33,570 nt of DNA from Ornithinimicrobium sp. (GTDB lineage: Bacteria > Actinomycetota > Actinomycetes > Actinomycetales > Dermatophilaceae), in assembly GCF_030537745.1 (NCBI RefSeq), contig NZ_JAUNVI010000033.1:1-33570 (forward strand), read 5' to 3'. Below the pieces are notes generated by a model. That model had not been told where the DNA came from and ran no database searches. It was given only the letters and a program-made list of their open reading frames with translations. This document shows positions 16,157 to 24,662 of the stretch, in pieces (the stretch's first letter is position 1; every line of letters starts with the position of its first letter). Made by a program: the position numbers and the translations under genes.

Positions 16157-16921
16157 GTGATCAAGTTCGGCACCTGGTGCTCGCAGCCGACGCCGACCTC
16201 GATAGACATGCACAGGATCGGCACGCTCGAGTCGCACGATGACGCGACCGGGGTGGCGCTGATGACCGCGACGCTTCCCAGTGCCTACGCGGACACGTCG
16301 GCCCTTGCGCTCGTCGCCGAGCGCCATGGCAAGTCTGGGGTGGCGGCGTTTCTCCGCGACCGGTTGCCCACGAAGAAGAGCGCTCGGTCCGGTGACGTGG
16401 GCGAGATCTTGGCTACGGCCTACCTAGACGAGGATTGCGGATACGTCGTGGGGCCGAGTCGGCTCATCGATCGCGACCATCAGGAGTGGGCCATGCGGGG
16501 AGACGACGTACTGGCGGCAAGGATTGATGGAGACTCCGGGCTACAGCTTGTTAAGTCCGAGGCCAAAAGTCGTATCAAGCTCGGCGAGGCGACGGTTAAG
16601 GCGGCCCGCGAGGGGCTTGCCCGCAACGAGGAGATGCCGTCCCCTCACTCGCTGTCGCAGTTCGCCACCCGGCTGCTCGACACGCCCGATCACGCCATCG
16701 GCGAGGCCGTGATAGATCTGCAATTGACCGGCGGCGTGAGGCCTCACCAAGTTGGTCATCTGATGTTTCTGTTCACGGGCGGCGACCCGGGTGCACATGT
16801 CAGCGCAGACCTGGAGGCGTACAGCGGCTCAGTGAAACAGCTGGCCGTCACCCTCAGGGTCCAGGACCACCAGAAGTTCATTCAGGATACCTACGCCGGG
16901 GTGGTTGCGGGTGCCCCGTGA
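16157..16921 (+). CDS. hamA: Hachiman defence nuclease HamA (DUF1837)
   Basis: This 254-residue protein matches the DUF1837/HamA pattern. Residues 70-90 read RLPTKKSARSGDVGEILATA, with E83 in the typical GEI. RGDDVL at 115-120 gives D116/D117, and KSEAKSR at 134-140 gives E135-x-K137. Together these form a PD-(D/E)xK-like nuclease core. In Hachiman, HamA is the effector nuclease held in check by HamB and released when the complex meets damaged or phage DNA. GTG 16157 is the first possible start after an in-frame stop at 16136; the ribosome site is weak (AGCGGGG), and ATG 16208 is an alternative. Its end overlaps hamB by 11 bases. A helicase of the right size directly downstream makes the assignment strong. 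Confidence 0.9.
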   Translation: MIKFGTWCSQPTPTSIDMHRIGTLESHDDATGVALMTATLPSAYADTSALALVAERHGKSGVAAFLRDRLPTKKSARSGDVGEILATAYLDEDCGYVVGPSRLIDRDHQEWAMRGDDVLAARIDGDSGLQLVKSEAKSRIKLGEATVKAAREGLARNEEMPSPHSLSQFATRLLDTPDHAIGEAVIDLQLTGGVRPHQVGHLMFLFTGGDPGAHVSADLEAYSGSVKQLAVTLRVQDHQKFIQDTYAGVVAGAP

Positions 16922-19900
16922 CGCGGAAGTGCTAGCCAGCAGCCTTGACGCTGCTACCGATGCAGGCTTCCGCAATCGCCTCCTTGCCCGAGGACAGGCG
17001 CAGTCGATGATTCGTCGTGACGGCGTACTCCCGGACGGCTCGCCAGAGTTCAGCACGTTCCTCGACGCCGACCTCCTCAACTATGGCTACGCACTGCTCA
17101 CTAACGGACTGGAGTTGCTCGAGGATTTGGAAGGAGGCGGAATCAACGAGGATGAGACGACGAGTCAGGCGGAGATCGCCCGGCTGGCTTTCATTCAGAG
17201 CTCGTATGCTCTGGAGGCGGCAACTCGCAATGCCGCTGATGCCCCCGACCTGATGTTTCACCGACTCATCGCCGGTGCGGGCAGCCATCTCGGCGGATAC
17301 GCCGCGCGTGCGTTCTCGCTGACGGAGGGGGGTCGGGAGTCAGGCCAGCTAACGCCGATGGAACTCACCTTGGCTTCCCTGACGATGCGCGATCTCGACG
17401 ACATCGAGGAACACACTCGACGGCTGCGCTCTTCCGAAGACGTCTCGGACGACGCTCTGCTCGCCTCTCTCTCCGTGGACGACAACGACGCCGACAATAG
17501 TGTGGCTGATCCACTCGGCCCTGTGGCCCTGCTACTCAGCGAGAATTACCTTTCCGCTGTGTCCTCTGCTCTTTTTGCCATTGAGGTCGGCGACCGCGCA
17601 CTTCTAGCCGACGCGCTAGAGCAACTGGCGCTGGGCGAGCGGGCCTCATTGGATGTAAGCGCTCCCGGACCGTGGTGGGTCTACCGACTCACCCGTCGCA
17701 TGCTTCGCGATCTCTTCAACACCAGCGTCGGCACCAACGTTCCGGTCGACCCGCCAACCGGCGCTGAGGACGATGTCCCTCGGTGGCGTTACCTGCGTCG
17801 CACATTCATTGAGAACCTCCTGCGACGAAGGCGTTCCGAGATCGACCTGTGGCCATCGCAGCTCCATGTCGTGGACCGGATCTTCGCCGACCTGCGCGAC
17901 CTCGTTGTCGCCCTTCCCACGAGCGCCGGCAAGACCCGGATCGCCGAGTTGTCCATCCTCGCGTGTCTCGCACGGGGCCGGCGTACCGTCTACGTCACCC
18001 CGCTCCGGGCTCTCTCCGCCCAGACCGAGCAGGTATTGACCCGGACGTTTGGTCCACTCGGAGTGCGAGTGTCGTCGCTGTACGGCAGCATGGGGATCAG
18101 TGATGTAGACAACGACACTTTGCGCTCTAGCGAAATCGTCGTCGCCACACCGGAGAAGTTGGACTTCGCGCTCCGGTCCGATCCCTCGGTATTGGACGAT
18201 GTCGGGCTGGTCGTTCTCGACGAGGGTCACATGATCGGCCCGTCCGAGCGCGAGATCCGATACGAGGCCCAGATTCAGCGGCTCCTGCGTCGCTCGGACA
18301 CTTCAACGCGTCGGATCGTCTGTCTGTCCGCCGTATTCCCTTCCGGTACAGAACTGGACGACTTCGTCGCATGGATCACCGACGACGAACCCGATGGACT
18401 GCACCAGGAAACATGGCGCCCGACGCTGCAGCGCTTCGGCTTGGTCGAATGGCTCGGCGACCGTGCACGAGTGGCAATCACCCTCGGATCAGATCAACCG
18501 TTCATCCCTCGATACTTCGAGGCCAAGCAGCCGACCGGGAGGCGGCGGAAGCAGTTCCCGGCTGACCAGCGAGAGATGGTGATCGCGACAGCATGGCGCT
18601 TGGTCGAGGAAGGTCAGACCGTTCTCGTCTTTTGTCCTCAGCGCAACTCGGTGGAGCCCTATGCGCGCCAAATCATCAAACTCCACGAGCAAGGCCTGAT
18701 CGCCTCGGTCTTGCCCGAGCAGGTCGACCTGTTGGGGGCGCTCATCGTCGGCGCCGAGTGGTTCGGTGCTGAGCACCCAATTCTGAAGTGTCTCGAGCTC
18801 GGGGTCGCCATTCACCATGGGGCGCTTCCAGGACCGTTTCGTCGGGAAGTAGAAAAGCTCCTCCACGAGGGAAATTTGAAGGTCACGATTGCCTCCCCCA
18901 CTCTCGCTCAGGGGCTCAACCTGTCAGCGTCGGCAGTGCTGTTCCACAGTCTCCGACGCGGACGCGACCTGATCAAGGGCTCCGATTTCTCCAACGTCAT
19001 CGGCCGAGCTGGGCGCGCCTTCGTCGACACCGAGGGGCTGGTGCTATACCCGATCTTCGAGCCGCAACAGAACCGGCGCCAGCGACTACGAAGGGATTGG
19101 CTCCAGTTAACGCAAGGCGACGGAGGCAAGGCGCTGGACTCAGGCCTCATCGCGGTCGGCGTAGCACTGCTCCGCCGGATGTACACCTCCCGCGGGGCCG
19201 GACCCATCGGGCCCTTCCTCGACTACCTCACAGGCGGCCCGGACTGGACCCTTCCAGTCCTGCAACAAGACTCGGCGGCAGACGAGGCGACAGCCGCGGC
19301 CGCGTGGAGATCCAACCTCTCCTTGCTCGACATCGGCATTCTCAGCATCATCGGAGACGGCGCCTACGACGCCGACCCGGACGCTGCCACGCAAGTGATC
19401 GCCGAGGCTCTCGTTGACTCGCTATGGGAGCGTCAACTACGCCGCCATGACAGCAGCAGCGCCACAGCCCTCCGCGAATTGGTGACAGGCCGGGTCCGAC
19501 ATCTTTGGAGCACGTCCACGCCCTCCCAACGTCGCGGCTGGTATCTCGCTGGGCTCGGCGCCGACGCCGGGTCGAGCCTGTCCGCGCTTTCAGGGCAAGT
19601 GATCGACAAAATGAGCCAAGTCGAAGTCGACCTCGTCAACGAGGACCCCATCGCGGCGACCGACCGTCTCGTCGAGATCGCGGCGGCCATCTTCGGCCTG
19701 GACACCTTCGCCCCTGAAGTCGCGGTTGATGACTGGAGCCGCGTTCTTCGCCACTGGGTCCAAGGACTGAGCCTTGCGGACCTCCCCGGGGATCGCGTCG
19801 CCATCGCGCAGTTCATCGAATCCGATCTCGTCTATCGCTTGGTCTGGGGGATGGAGGCCGCCCGGGTCTTCGAGGCGGCCCAGGGCAACGTCCTCGCTGA

Positions 19901-20450
19901 AACGCTGACCGGCTCCGCTGCGACCGCGATCGAGACAGGGACTTTCAACCGGTCTGCATCGGTGCTCATCCGCTCCGGGTTCGACCATCGACTGGCCGCC
20001 GTGGGGGCCGTCGTCAGCACTGGCGCCGAGTTCGACTCAACCTCGGACATGCGATCGTGGATCAATGACCTCGATCCCTGGTACGCCGACGACGCAGCGT
20101 GGCCAAGCCCTGAATCTCGACCGGCGTGGGAGATATTCGCGTCGCACGCCCGCCTTCCGCGCCACCGTCAATGGAGGCGCAGCACCGAAAACATCGATGA
20201 TGTGACGTGGTACGGAGATGTGCCTGCCCCGAAGACCTGGCTCCGCGTCACCGATGTTGACGCAGACACGGTCCAGATTTGGTCGACGGGCTTTGACCTC
20301 CTTGGCGAGGCCGCCGTCCAATTGAACCCCGAGCGACTCGGGATTCTTCGCGCTCAACGTCACGTTGACTACTCGGGGATCCGTTTGTTGTACCGCGGCC
20401 CCCGCGACCTCTTCTCCGGCGGCCACCCCCCCTCGGCGTCGCCGCCCTAG
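16911..20450 (+). CDS. hamB: Hachiman helicase HamB
   Basis: This is a superfamily 2 helicase of about 1179 residues. The first 300 residues are a helical family-specific domain. Helicase motifs follow: a Q-like LWPSQ near 314, Walker A LPTSAGKTR (335-343), TPLRALSAQ, VATPEKLD, Walker B VVLDEGH (434-440; DEGH rather than DEAH), LSAVFPSG, then in the second RecA domain VLVFCPQR, ASPTLAQGLNL (near 661-671) and VIGRAGRAF (near 696-704). The order and spacing resemble Ski2/HelQ-like helicases. About 470 more residues follow as helical domains. GTG at 16911 overlaps hamA by 11 bases; a TTG at 16905 is also possible. HamB scans DNA and controls HamA. No frameshift or missing motif is visible, so the system looks intact. 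Confidence 0.92.
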   Translation: MPRDAEVLASSLDAATDAGFRNRLLARGQAQSMIRRDGVLPDGSPEFSTFLDADLLNYGYALLTNGLELLEDLEGGGINEDETTSQAEIARLAFIQSSYALEAATRNAADAPDLMFHRLIAGAGSHLGGYAARAFSLTEGGRESGQLTPMELTLASLTMRDLDDIEEHTRRLRSSEDVSDDALLASLSVDDNDADNSVADPLGPVALLLSENYLSAVSSALFAIEVGDRALLADALEQLALGERASLDVSAPGPWWVYRLTRRMLRDLFNTSVGTNVPVDPPTGAEDDVPRWRYLRRTFIENLLRRRRSEIDLWPSQLHVVDRIFADLRDLVVALPTSAGKTRIAELSILACLARGRRTVYVTPLRALSAQTEQVLTRTFGPLGVRVSSLYGSMGISDVDNDTLRSSEIVVATPEKLDFALRSDPSVLDDVGLVVLDEGHMIGPSEREIRYEAQIQRLLRRSDTSTRRIVCLSAVFPSGTELDDFVAWITDDEPDGLHQETWRPTLQRFGLVEWLGDRARVAITLGSDQPFIPRYFEAKQPTGRRRKQFPADQREMVIATAWRLVEEGQTVLVFCPQRNSVEPYARQIIKLHEQGLIASVLPEQVDLLGALIVGAEWFGAEHPILKCLELGVAIHHGALPGPFRREVEKLLHEGNLKVTIASPTLAQGLNLSASAVLFHSLRRGRDLIKGSDFSNVIGRAGRAFVDTEGLVLYPIFEPQQNRRQRLRRDWLQLTQGDGGKALDSGLIAVGVALLRRMYTSRGAGPIGPFLDYLTGGPDWTLPVLQQDSAADEATAAAAWRSNLSLLDIGILSIIGDGAYDADPDAATQVIAEALVDSLWERQLRRHDSSSATALRELVTGRVRHLWSTSTPSQRRGWYLAGLGADAGSSLSALSGQVIDKMSQVEVDLVNEDPIAATDRLVEIAAAIFGLDTFAPEVAVDDWSRVLRHWVQGLSLADLPGDRVAIAQFIESDLVYRLVWGMEAARVFEAAQGNVLAETLTGSAATAIETGTFNRSASVLIRSGFDHRLAAVGAVVSTGAEFDSTSDMRSWINDLDPWYADDAAWPSPESRPAWEIFASHARLPRHRQWRRSTENIDDVTWYGDVPAPKTWLRVTDVDADTVQIWSTGFDLLGEAAVQLNPERLGILRAQRHVDYSGIRLLYRGPRDLFSGGHPPSASPP

Positions 20451-20665
20451 CAAGCTCGTCCGGCAAGGCGAGGCAGTCCCGAATGGCAAGTGATCGACCT
20501 CTTGGGCAGGCCACTCGCCACCGCCGTCCTCGACCTGTGCGCGCACCGTCGGCTCCCGTTCCCAAGGAGTGCCGGCGAGAGCCGCGCCTACAGCCAGCTC
20601 GACCGCGTCCACAATCGACCGCATCCTCATGCCGCTGAGTATGCCCGGCAACACGTCCGAGCACC

Positions 20666-20723
20666 CCGCCTTGAGGGCGGGACGCCCGGTCATGCCGCCT
20701 TGAGGGCCGGACGCCCGGTCCTG
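20666..20723 (+). repeat. Two-copy 29-base tandem repeat
   Basis: Units 20666-20694 and 20695-20723 differ at two positions only. Each unit begins CCGCCTTGAGGG and contains GGACGCCCGGTC. The first unit can fold as CCGCC-TTGAG-GGCGG or as GGGCG-GGA-CGCCC, so alternative hairpins are possible. Two units are too few for CRISPR. Confidence 0.85.
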
Positions 20724-20758
20724 CCACGATCTGCTCGTTAACGCCATCGTCCCGAGAG

Positions 20759-20782
20759 GTGAGTCATTCCACCGCGTTAGAC
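20759..20782 (+). repeat. 24-base direct repeat, right copy flanking hamAB
   Basis: This copy matches 15831-15854 at 21 of 24 bases (mismatches at unit positions 5, 6 and 21) in the same orientation. It lies about 310 bases after the hamB stop. The core is CATTCCACCGCGTT at 20765-20778. Confidence 0.6.
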
Positions 20783-20789
20783 GCGGTGG
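20769..20789. repeat. Perfect 8-bp hairpin overlapping the right direct repeat
   Basis: CCACCGCG (20769-20776) pairs exactly with CGCGGTGG (20782-20789) around TTAGA. As RNA the stem could extend outward by about four more pairs with two G-U wobbles. It could end hamAB transcription or be a repetitive extragenic palindrome. Confidence 0.65.
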
Positions 20790-20986
20790 GGTGTGCTGGA
20801 GCTGAGCCGTCCCTTTGGCAAGAGCCTCGGCCGCCACCGGCACCTCCTCTCGCGGGGTGGTGACTGAGCTGGCTGAGGGCGCAGGAACTGGCACGAACCG
20901 ACACCGCTAATGCACGTATGCTGCACGAAATCGCTGCGAGCACCCTGTTGCGTGCTATATGTGCAGGTCAGAGCGTTTAGCCTGGA

Positions 20987-21031
20987 TGTCTTGTAAACAG
21001 GGGGTTGAGGGTTCGAGTCCCTTCGCCAGCT
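20987..21031 (+). pseudogene. 3' fragment of tRNA-Thr(TGT), likely attachment-site scar
   Basis: The anticodon loop CTTGTAA (20990-20996, anticodon TGT at 20992-20994) is followed by a normal T arm: GAGGG, loop TTCGAGT, CCCTT (21007-21023). The 3' acceptor strand CGCCAGC with discriminator T ends at 21031, and no CCA is encoded. The 5' acceptor strand GCTGGCG and the 5' half of the D arm are absent upstream, and only the inner three pairs of the anticodon stem form. It is therefore not a complete tRNA. A retained 3' half is what integration into a tRNA gene leaves at the far end of an element, which would place the element to the left. Confidence 0.65.
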
Positions 21032-21113
21032 CTCCTTCTGACCATGTGCGCACCCATTGAACTGCACAAACTCATTGCTAGGCGCTGTCGCCCCCTGATA
21101 TCCAGGGCGTGAC

Positions 21114-22583
21114 TCAGCGCGCTGCCTCGCACAGCCGCAACCAGACCTCGCTCGGTGTGGGGTAGGCCGGGACTGCTTGCCAGAGCTGTTCGACGGTCAG
21201 CCCGGCCGACACGGCGATCGTGGCGGCATAAAGTTGAGTGCTCGCGCTGGGTCCGGCGAAGGTCGCGGCGAGGACCACGCCGGTGTCCTTGTCGAGGAGC
21301 AGCTCGGCAGTTCCCGGGTCGTCGTCTCGCTGCACGGCTGTGCCAGCCACCGCCATCGGCAGTTCGATGCGGCGTATGTCGAATCCGGCCTCGCGCAGTG
21401 CGCTCTCGGACCGTCCGACCGAGGCGACCTCGGGTTGAGTGAAGATGACTTGAGGCACCGCGTCGTGATCAGACGCGGCGACGTAGCGCGGGCCCTCGAG
21501 GGCCTCTCCGCGCGCGGTGGCCGCGATCACGTCGCCGCAGACACGTGCTTGGTACTTACCCTGATGAGTGAGCAACGCGCGCCCGTTGACATCACCGACG
21601 GCGAAGAGCCAGTCACCCTCGACGCCGACGACACGCATGGAGTCATCGACCGGGATGAAGCCGTGAGATGAGGAGAGATCGCTCAGCCCTACTGTGTCGA
21701 GTCCGAGGTCTTCGGTGCCGGGAGCTCGCCCGGTCGCGGCGAGGACTTCGTCGACCTCCAGGACGTGGCCAGCCTCCCCGTCGCGCGAGCTGCTGATGCT
21801 GACCGGGCCGCCGTGGATCCGGCCGTATCCAGTGTCCTTCGGCGCTACCCGGGTGATCGACGCTGGGGACGTGTTCAACTCCACCGTGACCCCGGCCGAA
21901 CGCAGACCATCAAGGACCGCGGTCGCCGCGAACTCAGACACGTTCCGCAGGAGACGGTCGTCTCGGACCAAGAGCGTGACCTGTGTGCCGAACGACGCAA
22001 ACCACGTCGCTGCCTCACAGGCAACGACGCCGCCGCCGATGATCGCCAGACGCTGCGGGACCTCATGGACATTCGTCGCGTCCCGCGAGGTCCAGGGCAG
22101 GGCGGCGTCGAGACCATCGATCGGTGCGATGCTCGCGGTCGATCCTGTCGCGAGCACGACGGCTCGGCGTGCACGGATCGTCCGGCCCCCCACCGTGACT
22201 TCGCGTGCGCCCGAGAGCCGACCGTGCCCTCGAATGATCGCGATGCCCTCCTTCACGGCCCAGTCGACCTGGCTGGAGTCGTCGAGTCCGTGGGTGAACT
22301 TATCCCGTCGAGCCAGGGTGGCCTCGACGTCGACGCGGTCACCAGTCAGGCGCGAAGCGACCCCTGGCACGTGCTCGGCGTGAGTCAGCACGTCACTCGG
22401 TGTGAGAAGAACCTTGCTGGGCATGCATGCCCAGTAGGAGCATTCCCCGCCGAGGAGTTCGTGCTCGATGATCACCGCCGACAAGTCACCCCCGGCTATC
22501 GCGTACTGAGCCGCGTTCTCACCAACGGCTCCACCACCGATGACGATGACATCGAATTCGTCGGTCTCTCCAGCGTCTTTCAC
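21114..22583 (-). CDS. FAD-dependent disulfide reductase-like flavoprotein
   Basis: This 489-residue protein belongs to the class I pyridine nucleotide-disulfide oxidoreductases (lipoamide dehydrogenase/mercuric reductase family). FAD-binding GGGAVGENAA is at residues 16-25, and the redox pair is C48-x4-C53 in GGECSYWACMPSK. A second Rossmann site is IIGGGVVACEAA, and ATGRAPGTEDLG and VGDVNGRALLTHQG follow. The C-terminal dimer domain ends AYPTPSE, so the family's catalytic His is Tyr474, with E479 kept. GTG at 22583 is chosen because GGAGG lies six bases upstream; the ATG at 22595 and GTG at 22619 lack one. It follows the ABC ATPase gene by 76 bases on the same strand and is probably the last gene of that operon. 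The substrate is unknown; lipoamide dehydrogenase function is unlikely without the His. Confidence 0.88.
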   Translation of the reverse strand: MKDAGETDEFDVIVIGGGAVGENAAQYAIAGGDLSAVIIEHELLGGECSYWACMPSKVLLTPSDVLTHAEHVPGVASRLTGDRVDVEATLARRDKFTHGLDDSSQVDWAVKEGIAIIRGHGRLSGAREVTVGGRTIRARRAVVLATGSTASIAPIDGLDAALPWTSRDATNVHEVPQRLAIIGGGVVACEAATWFASFGTQVTLLVRDDRLLRNVSEFAATAVLDGLRSAGVTVELNTSPASITRVAPKDTGYGRIHGGPVSISSSRDGEAGHVLEVDEVLAATGRAPGTEDLGLDTVGLSDLSSSHGFIPVDDSMRVVGVEGDWLFAVGDVNGRALLTHQGKYQARVCGDVIAATARGEALEGPRYVAASDHDAVPQVIFTQPEVASVGRSESALREAGFDIRRIELPMAVAGTAVQRDDDPGTAELLLDKDTGVVLAATFAGPSASTQLYAATIAVSAGLTVEQLWQAVPAYPTPSEVWLRLCEAAR

Positions 22584-22659
22584 GGGTACCTCCATTTGGT
22601 CTTCGGGAGAGTTGCACACTTCAAACTAGGCAAGCACCTGCCGCCAGCCTCCACCTCGG

Positions 22660-23841
22660 TCATTGGGTGTCTGTGCCCGACGAGTCAAGGGATGGCCAGT
22701 TCGCGCTCAGGGCCGATACTTGCTGACCACGGTATGAGGCCGCTGGCACCTGCGCCTCTCTCCTGGCCTTCAGCGTCTCTTCCTGGGGAGGTGGTAGCGA
22801 GACTGCCCAGCGGGCGGCGTGCGGGGGGACCTGCACCATCCGCCGTGAGCCAATGGGCAGGTCGACGCTCATCTTGACCTCGACTTCAACTTCCGTGTGG
22901 TCATCGGTGAGGAGCGAGACGATCTGGCGGGTGCCGGCGGGCCGCAGCCGAACGACGCGGGCTGCGCGGCAGGCGACACCGGCAATCGAGTCCGGACCCA
23001 TCAGCTGCAGATCTTCTCGACGGAGCAGCAGGACAGAGTCGTTGGAGACGTCACACCCGCTGGGCAGGGGGATCGAGCCCCAAGGTGAGTGGTGGATCCC
23101 GTCGCGGACCCTGCCACTCACTTCAGTGAAGCCGCCGAGCAGGCGCGCCACCCCGACGGTTGCGGGCCGACGATACAGCAGCGGCATTGGTCCCTGCTGG
23201 TGGACAACGCCGTCGATCAGGATGACCGTCGAGTCAGCCAAGGCCGCCTCATCGATGTCATGGGTGACCATCAGGATCGTCGGGGCCAGCGCAGCGCGCA
23301 CCTCTGCCAAAAGGTCGTGCATCGAGGACCGCAGCCCCCGGTCTAGAGAGCTGAACGGCTCGTCGAGGAGCAGGACCGATCGTTCGGCGGCGAGCGCCCT
23401 TGCCAGGGCGATGCGCTGCTGCTGTCCGCCCGAGAGCGAGGCGACGGAGCGACGGTCGAAACCTTCGAGGTGGACGAGTCGGAGGTACTGCCGGGCACAA
23501 CGGCGCGACTCCTGCCGGCTCGCCCCACCCAGTCGGGGAGCGAAACCGATGTTGCCCGCGACATCGAGGTGATCGAAGAGCAACGGTTGCTGGAACATCA
23601 CGGTGACGTCGCGTCGCTCCGTGGGCAGGTCGGCAACGTCGACGCCACCGAAACTCACCGCGCCAGAGAGGGTTGGTTCCAGACCTGCCGCGACCCTCAA
23701 GAGCGTGGTCTTGCCCGATCCTGAAGGCCCGATGACTGAGACCATCTGCTCTTCTTCGACACTGACCGAGACATCGCGAAGGGTGGGTGCGGGGGAGCCC
23801 GGGTAGCGGTGAAACACGTTGCTGACGTCGAGGCGACTCAT
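22660..23841 (-). CDS. ABC transporter ATP-binding protein, YnjD-like
   Basis: This 393-residue importer ATPase has Walker A GPSGSGKTT (38-46), a Q-loop in VMFQQPLLFD, the signature LSGGQQQ (136-142), Walker B VLLLDEP (156-162) and a switch His at 194 (VTHDID). An extra C-terminal part (about 240-393) resembles the TOBE-like regulatory domains of iron, molybdate and polyamine ATPases. The ATG at 23841 overlaps the upstream permease stop (ATGA) and has GAGAGG before it; the open frame to 24078 is a shadow of the permease. It energises the two permeases and YnjB-like lipoprotein of this operon. The substrate of the YnjBCD family is not established. Confidence 0.93.
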   Translation of the reverse strand: MSRLDVSNVFHRYPGSPAPTLRDVSVSVEEEQMVSVIGPSGSGKTTLLRVAAGLEPTLSGAVSFGGVDVADLPTERRDVTVMFQQPLLFDHLDVAGNIGFAPRLGGASRQESRRCARQYLRLVHLEGFDRRSVASLSGGQQQRIALARALAAERSVLLLDEPFSSLDRGLRSSMHDLLAEVRAALAPTILMVTHDIDEAALADSTVILIDGVVHQQGPMPLLYRRPATVGVARLLGGFTEVSGRVRDGIHHSPWGSIPLPSGCDVSNDSVLLLRREDLQLMGPDSIAGVACRAARVVRLRPAGTRQIVSLLTDDHTEVEVEVKMSVDLPIGSRRMVQVPPHAARWAVSLPPPQEETLKARREAQVPAASYRGQQVSALSANWPSLDSSGTDTQ

Positions 23842-24662
23842 GTGGCGGTCCTCTCTTCGACAGAGGGATGCGGCGCGGCCGGAAGGGGACGGTCGGTGCG
23901 CGTGCTCTGCAGCCAGCCCGCCGCGGTGATCAGCAGGACGGGCGGCACTAATGTCGCGAGGGCGAGAGCCGCGACCTGCGCCTCGTTGCCCGACCCGGAC
24001 GCGGCCGACCCGAGCAGGAGAGGAGCGGTGACGATCGTTCCGCCGCCGACGAGGAGGGTGACGACGTAGTCGCTCCAACCCACCAGGAAGGCCAGCATCG
24101 CGGCCACGAGGATGCTGCTGCGCACAGCGGGCAGGATCACCCGTCGGCGGGCCTGGCCGGGTGTCGCGCCCAGCGCTCGGGCCTGCTCACCCAGAGCCGG
24201 TGAGGTGCGGGCGAAACCGACCGCGCACGTGTATGCGGTGTAGGGCGTGGCCATCACCACCAGCAGCAAGAAGACCGCGAGGAGCGCGGGGATGCCTAAC
24301 CGGATCAAGACGACGTCAAGACCCATGGAGATTGCAAAAGGGGGCAGCGCCAGGGGAAGGAGGAGCACGCCCACGACCAAGCGAGGCCGGACCAGGAGGC
24401 GCCAGCCGAGCGCTCGCCCGGCCATGACTCCCAGGGGTGTTGCGGCGGTGGCTACCGCGGCACCGAGCAGCAGGGACGTCAGCATGGCGCCGGTCAGTCC
24501 AGCGCGCGATGCTTCTCGCCAGCCGCGCAGACCCCATTCCTGCGGGAGGATGTCAGGGAAAGACCAACGGTCCGCGGCAGCCCAGGCCACGAGGGGCAGG
24601 AGAGGGACGGCCAGCCATAGCAGGGCAACGGCAACGAGTGCTGTCCGAGCGGCCCGCGTCAC
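23838..24662 (-). CDS. ABC transporter permease (second), YnjC-like half
   Basis: This 274-residue membrane protein has about six hydrophobic segments. The EAA-type coupling loop of binding-protein-dependent importers reads EQARALGATPGQARRRVILP near residue 160, followed by the usual GWSDYVVTLLVGGG near the end. It starts at GTG 24662, overlapping the preceding permease stop as GTGA, and its stop overlaps the ATPase start as ATGA. In E. coli YnjC is one protein with two permease halves; here the halves are separate genes. The last 30 residues are a hydrophilic cytoplasmic tail. Confidence 0.92.
   Translation of the reverse strand: MTRAARTALVAVALLWLAVPLLPLVAWAAADRWSFPDILPQEWGLRGWREASRAGLTGAMLTSLLLGAAVATAATPLGVMAGRALGWRLLVRPRLVVGVLLLPLALPPFAISMGLDVVLIRLGIPALLAVFLLLVVMATPYTAYTCAVGFARTSPALGEQARALGATPGQARRRVILPAVRSSILVAAMLAFLVGWSDYVVTLLVGGGTIVTAPLLLGSAASGSGNEAQVAALALATLVPPVLLITAAGWLQSTRTDRPLPAAPHPSVEERTAT

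Larger units (their letters stand above)
20451..21113. other. Intergenic island boundary region
   Basis: These 663 bases between hamB and the next minus-strand gene hold no gene I can support. They contain, left to right, a 29-base tandem duplication (20666-20723), the right copy of the hamAB-flanking repeat (20759-20782) with a hairpin (20769-20789), and the 3' part of a tRNA-Thr gene (20987-21031). The density of repeats and the tRNA scar mark it as a recombination boundary. Confidence 0.7.

Noticed and set aside
20666..20723. Possible CRISPR array
   Set aside because: Only two adjacent units without spacers, and no cas gene in the window.
20037..20894. 285-codon minus-strand frame at the end of hamB
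   Set aside because: It overlaps the hamB C-terminus antisense and has no start signal or motif.
20941..21031. Complete tRNA-Thr gene
   Set aside because: No 5' acceptor strand complementary to CGCCAGC lies at the right distance, and the D arm and anticodon stem do not form properly.
20777..21067. 96-codon minus-strand frame ending near the tRNA fragment
   Set aside because: Its text RDSNPQPPVYKT is the familiar spurious translation of an antisense tRNA arm.
21765..22877. 370-codon plus-strand frame
   Set aside because: It is antisense to the flavoprotein gene, whose motifs and ribosome site are clear.
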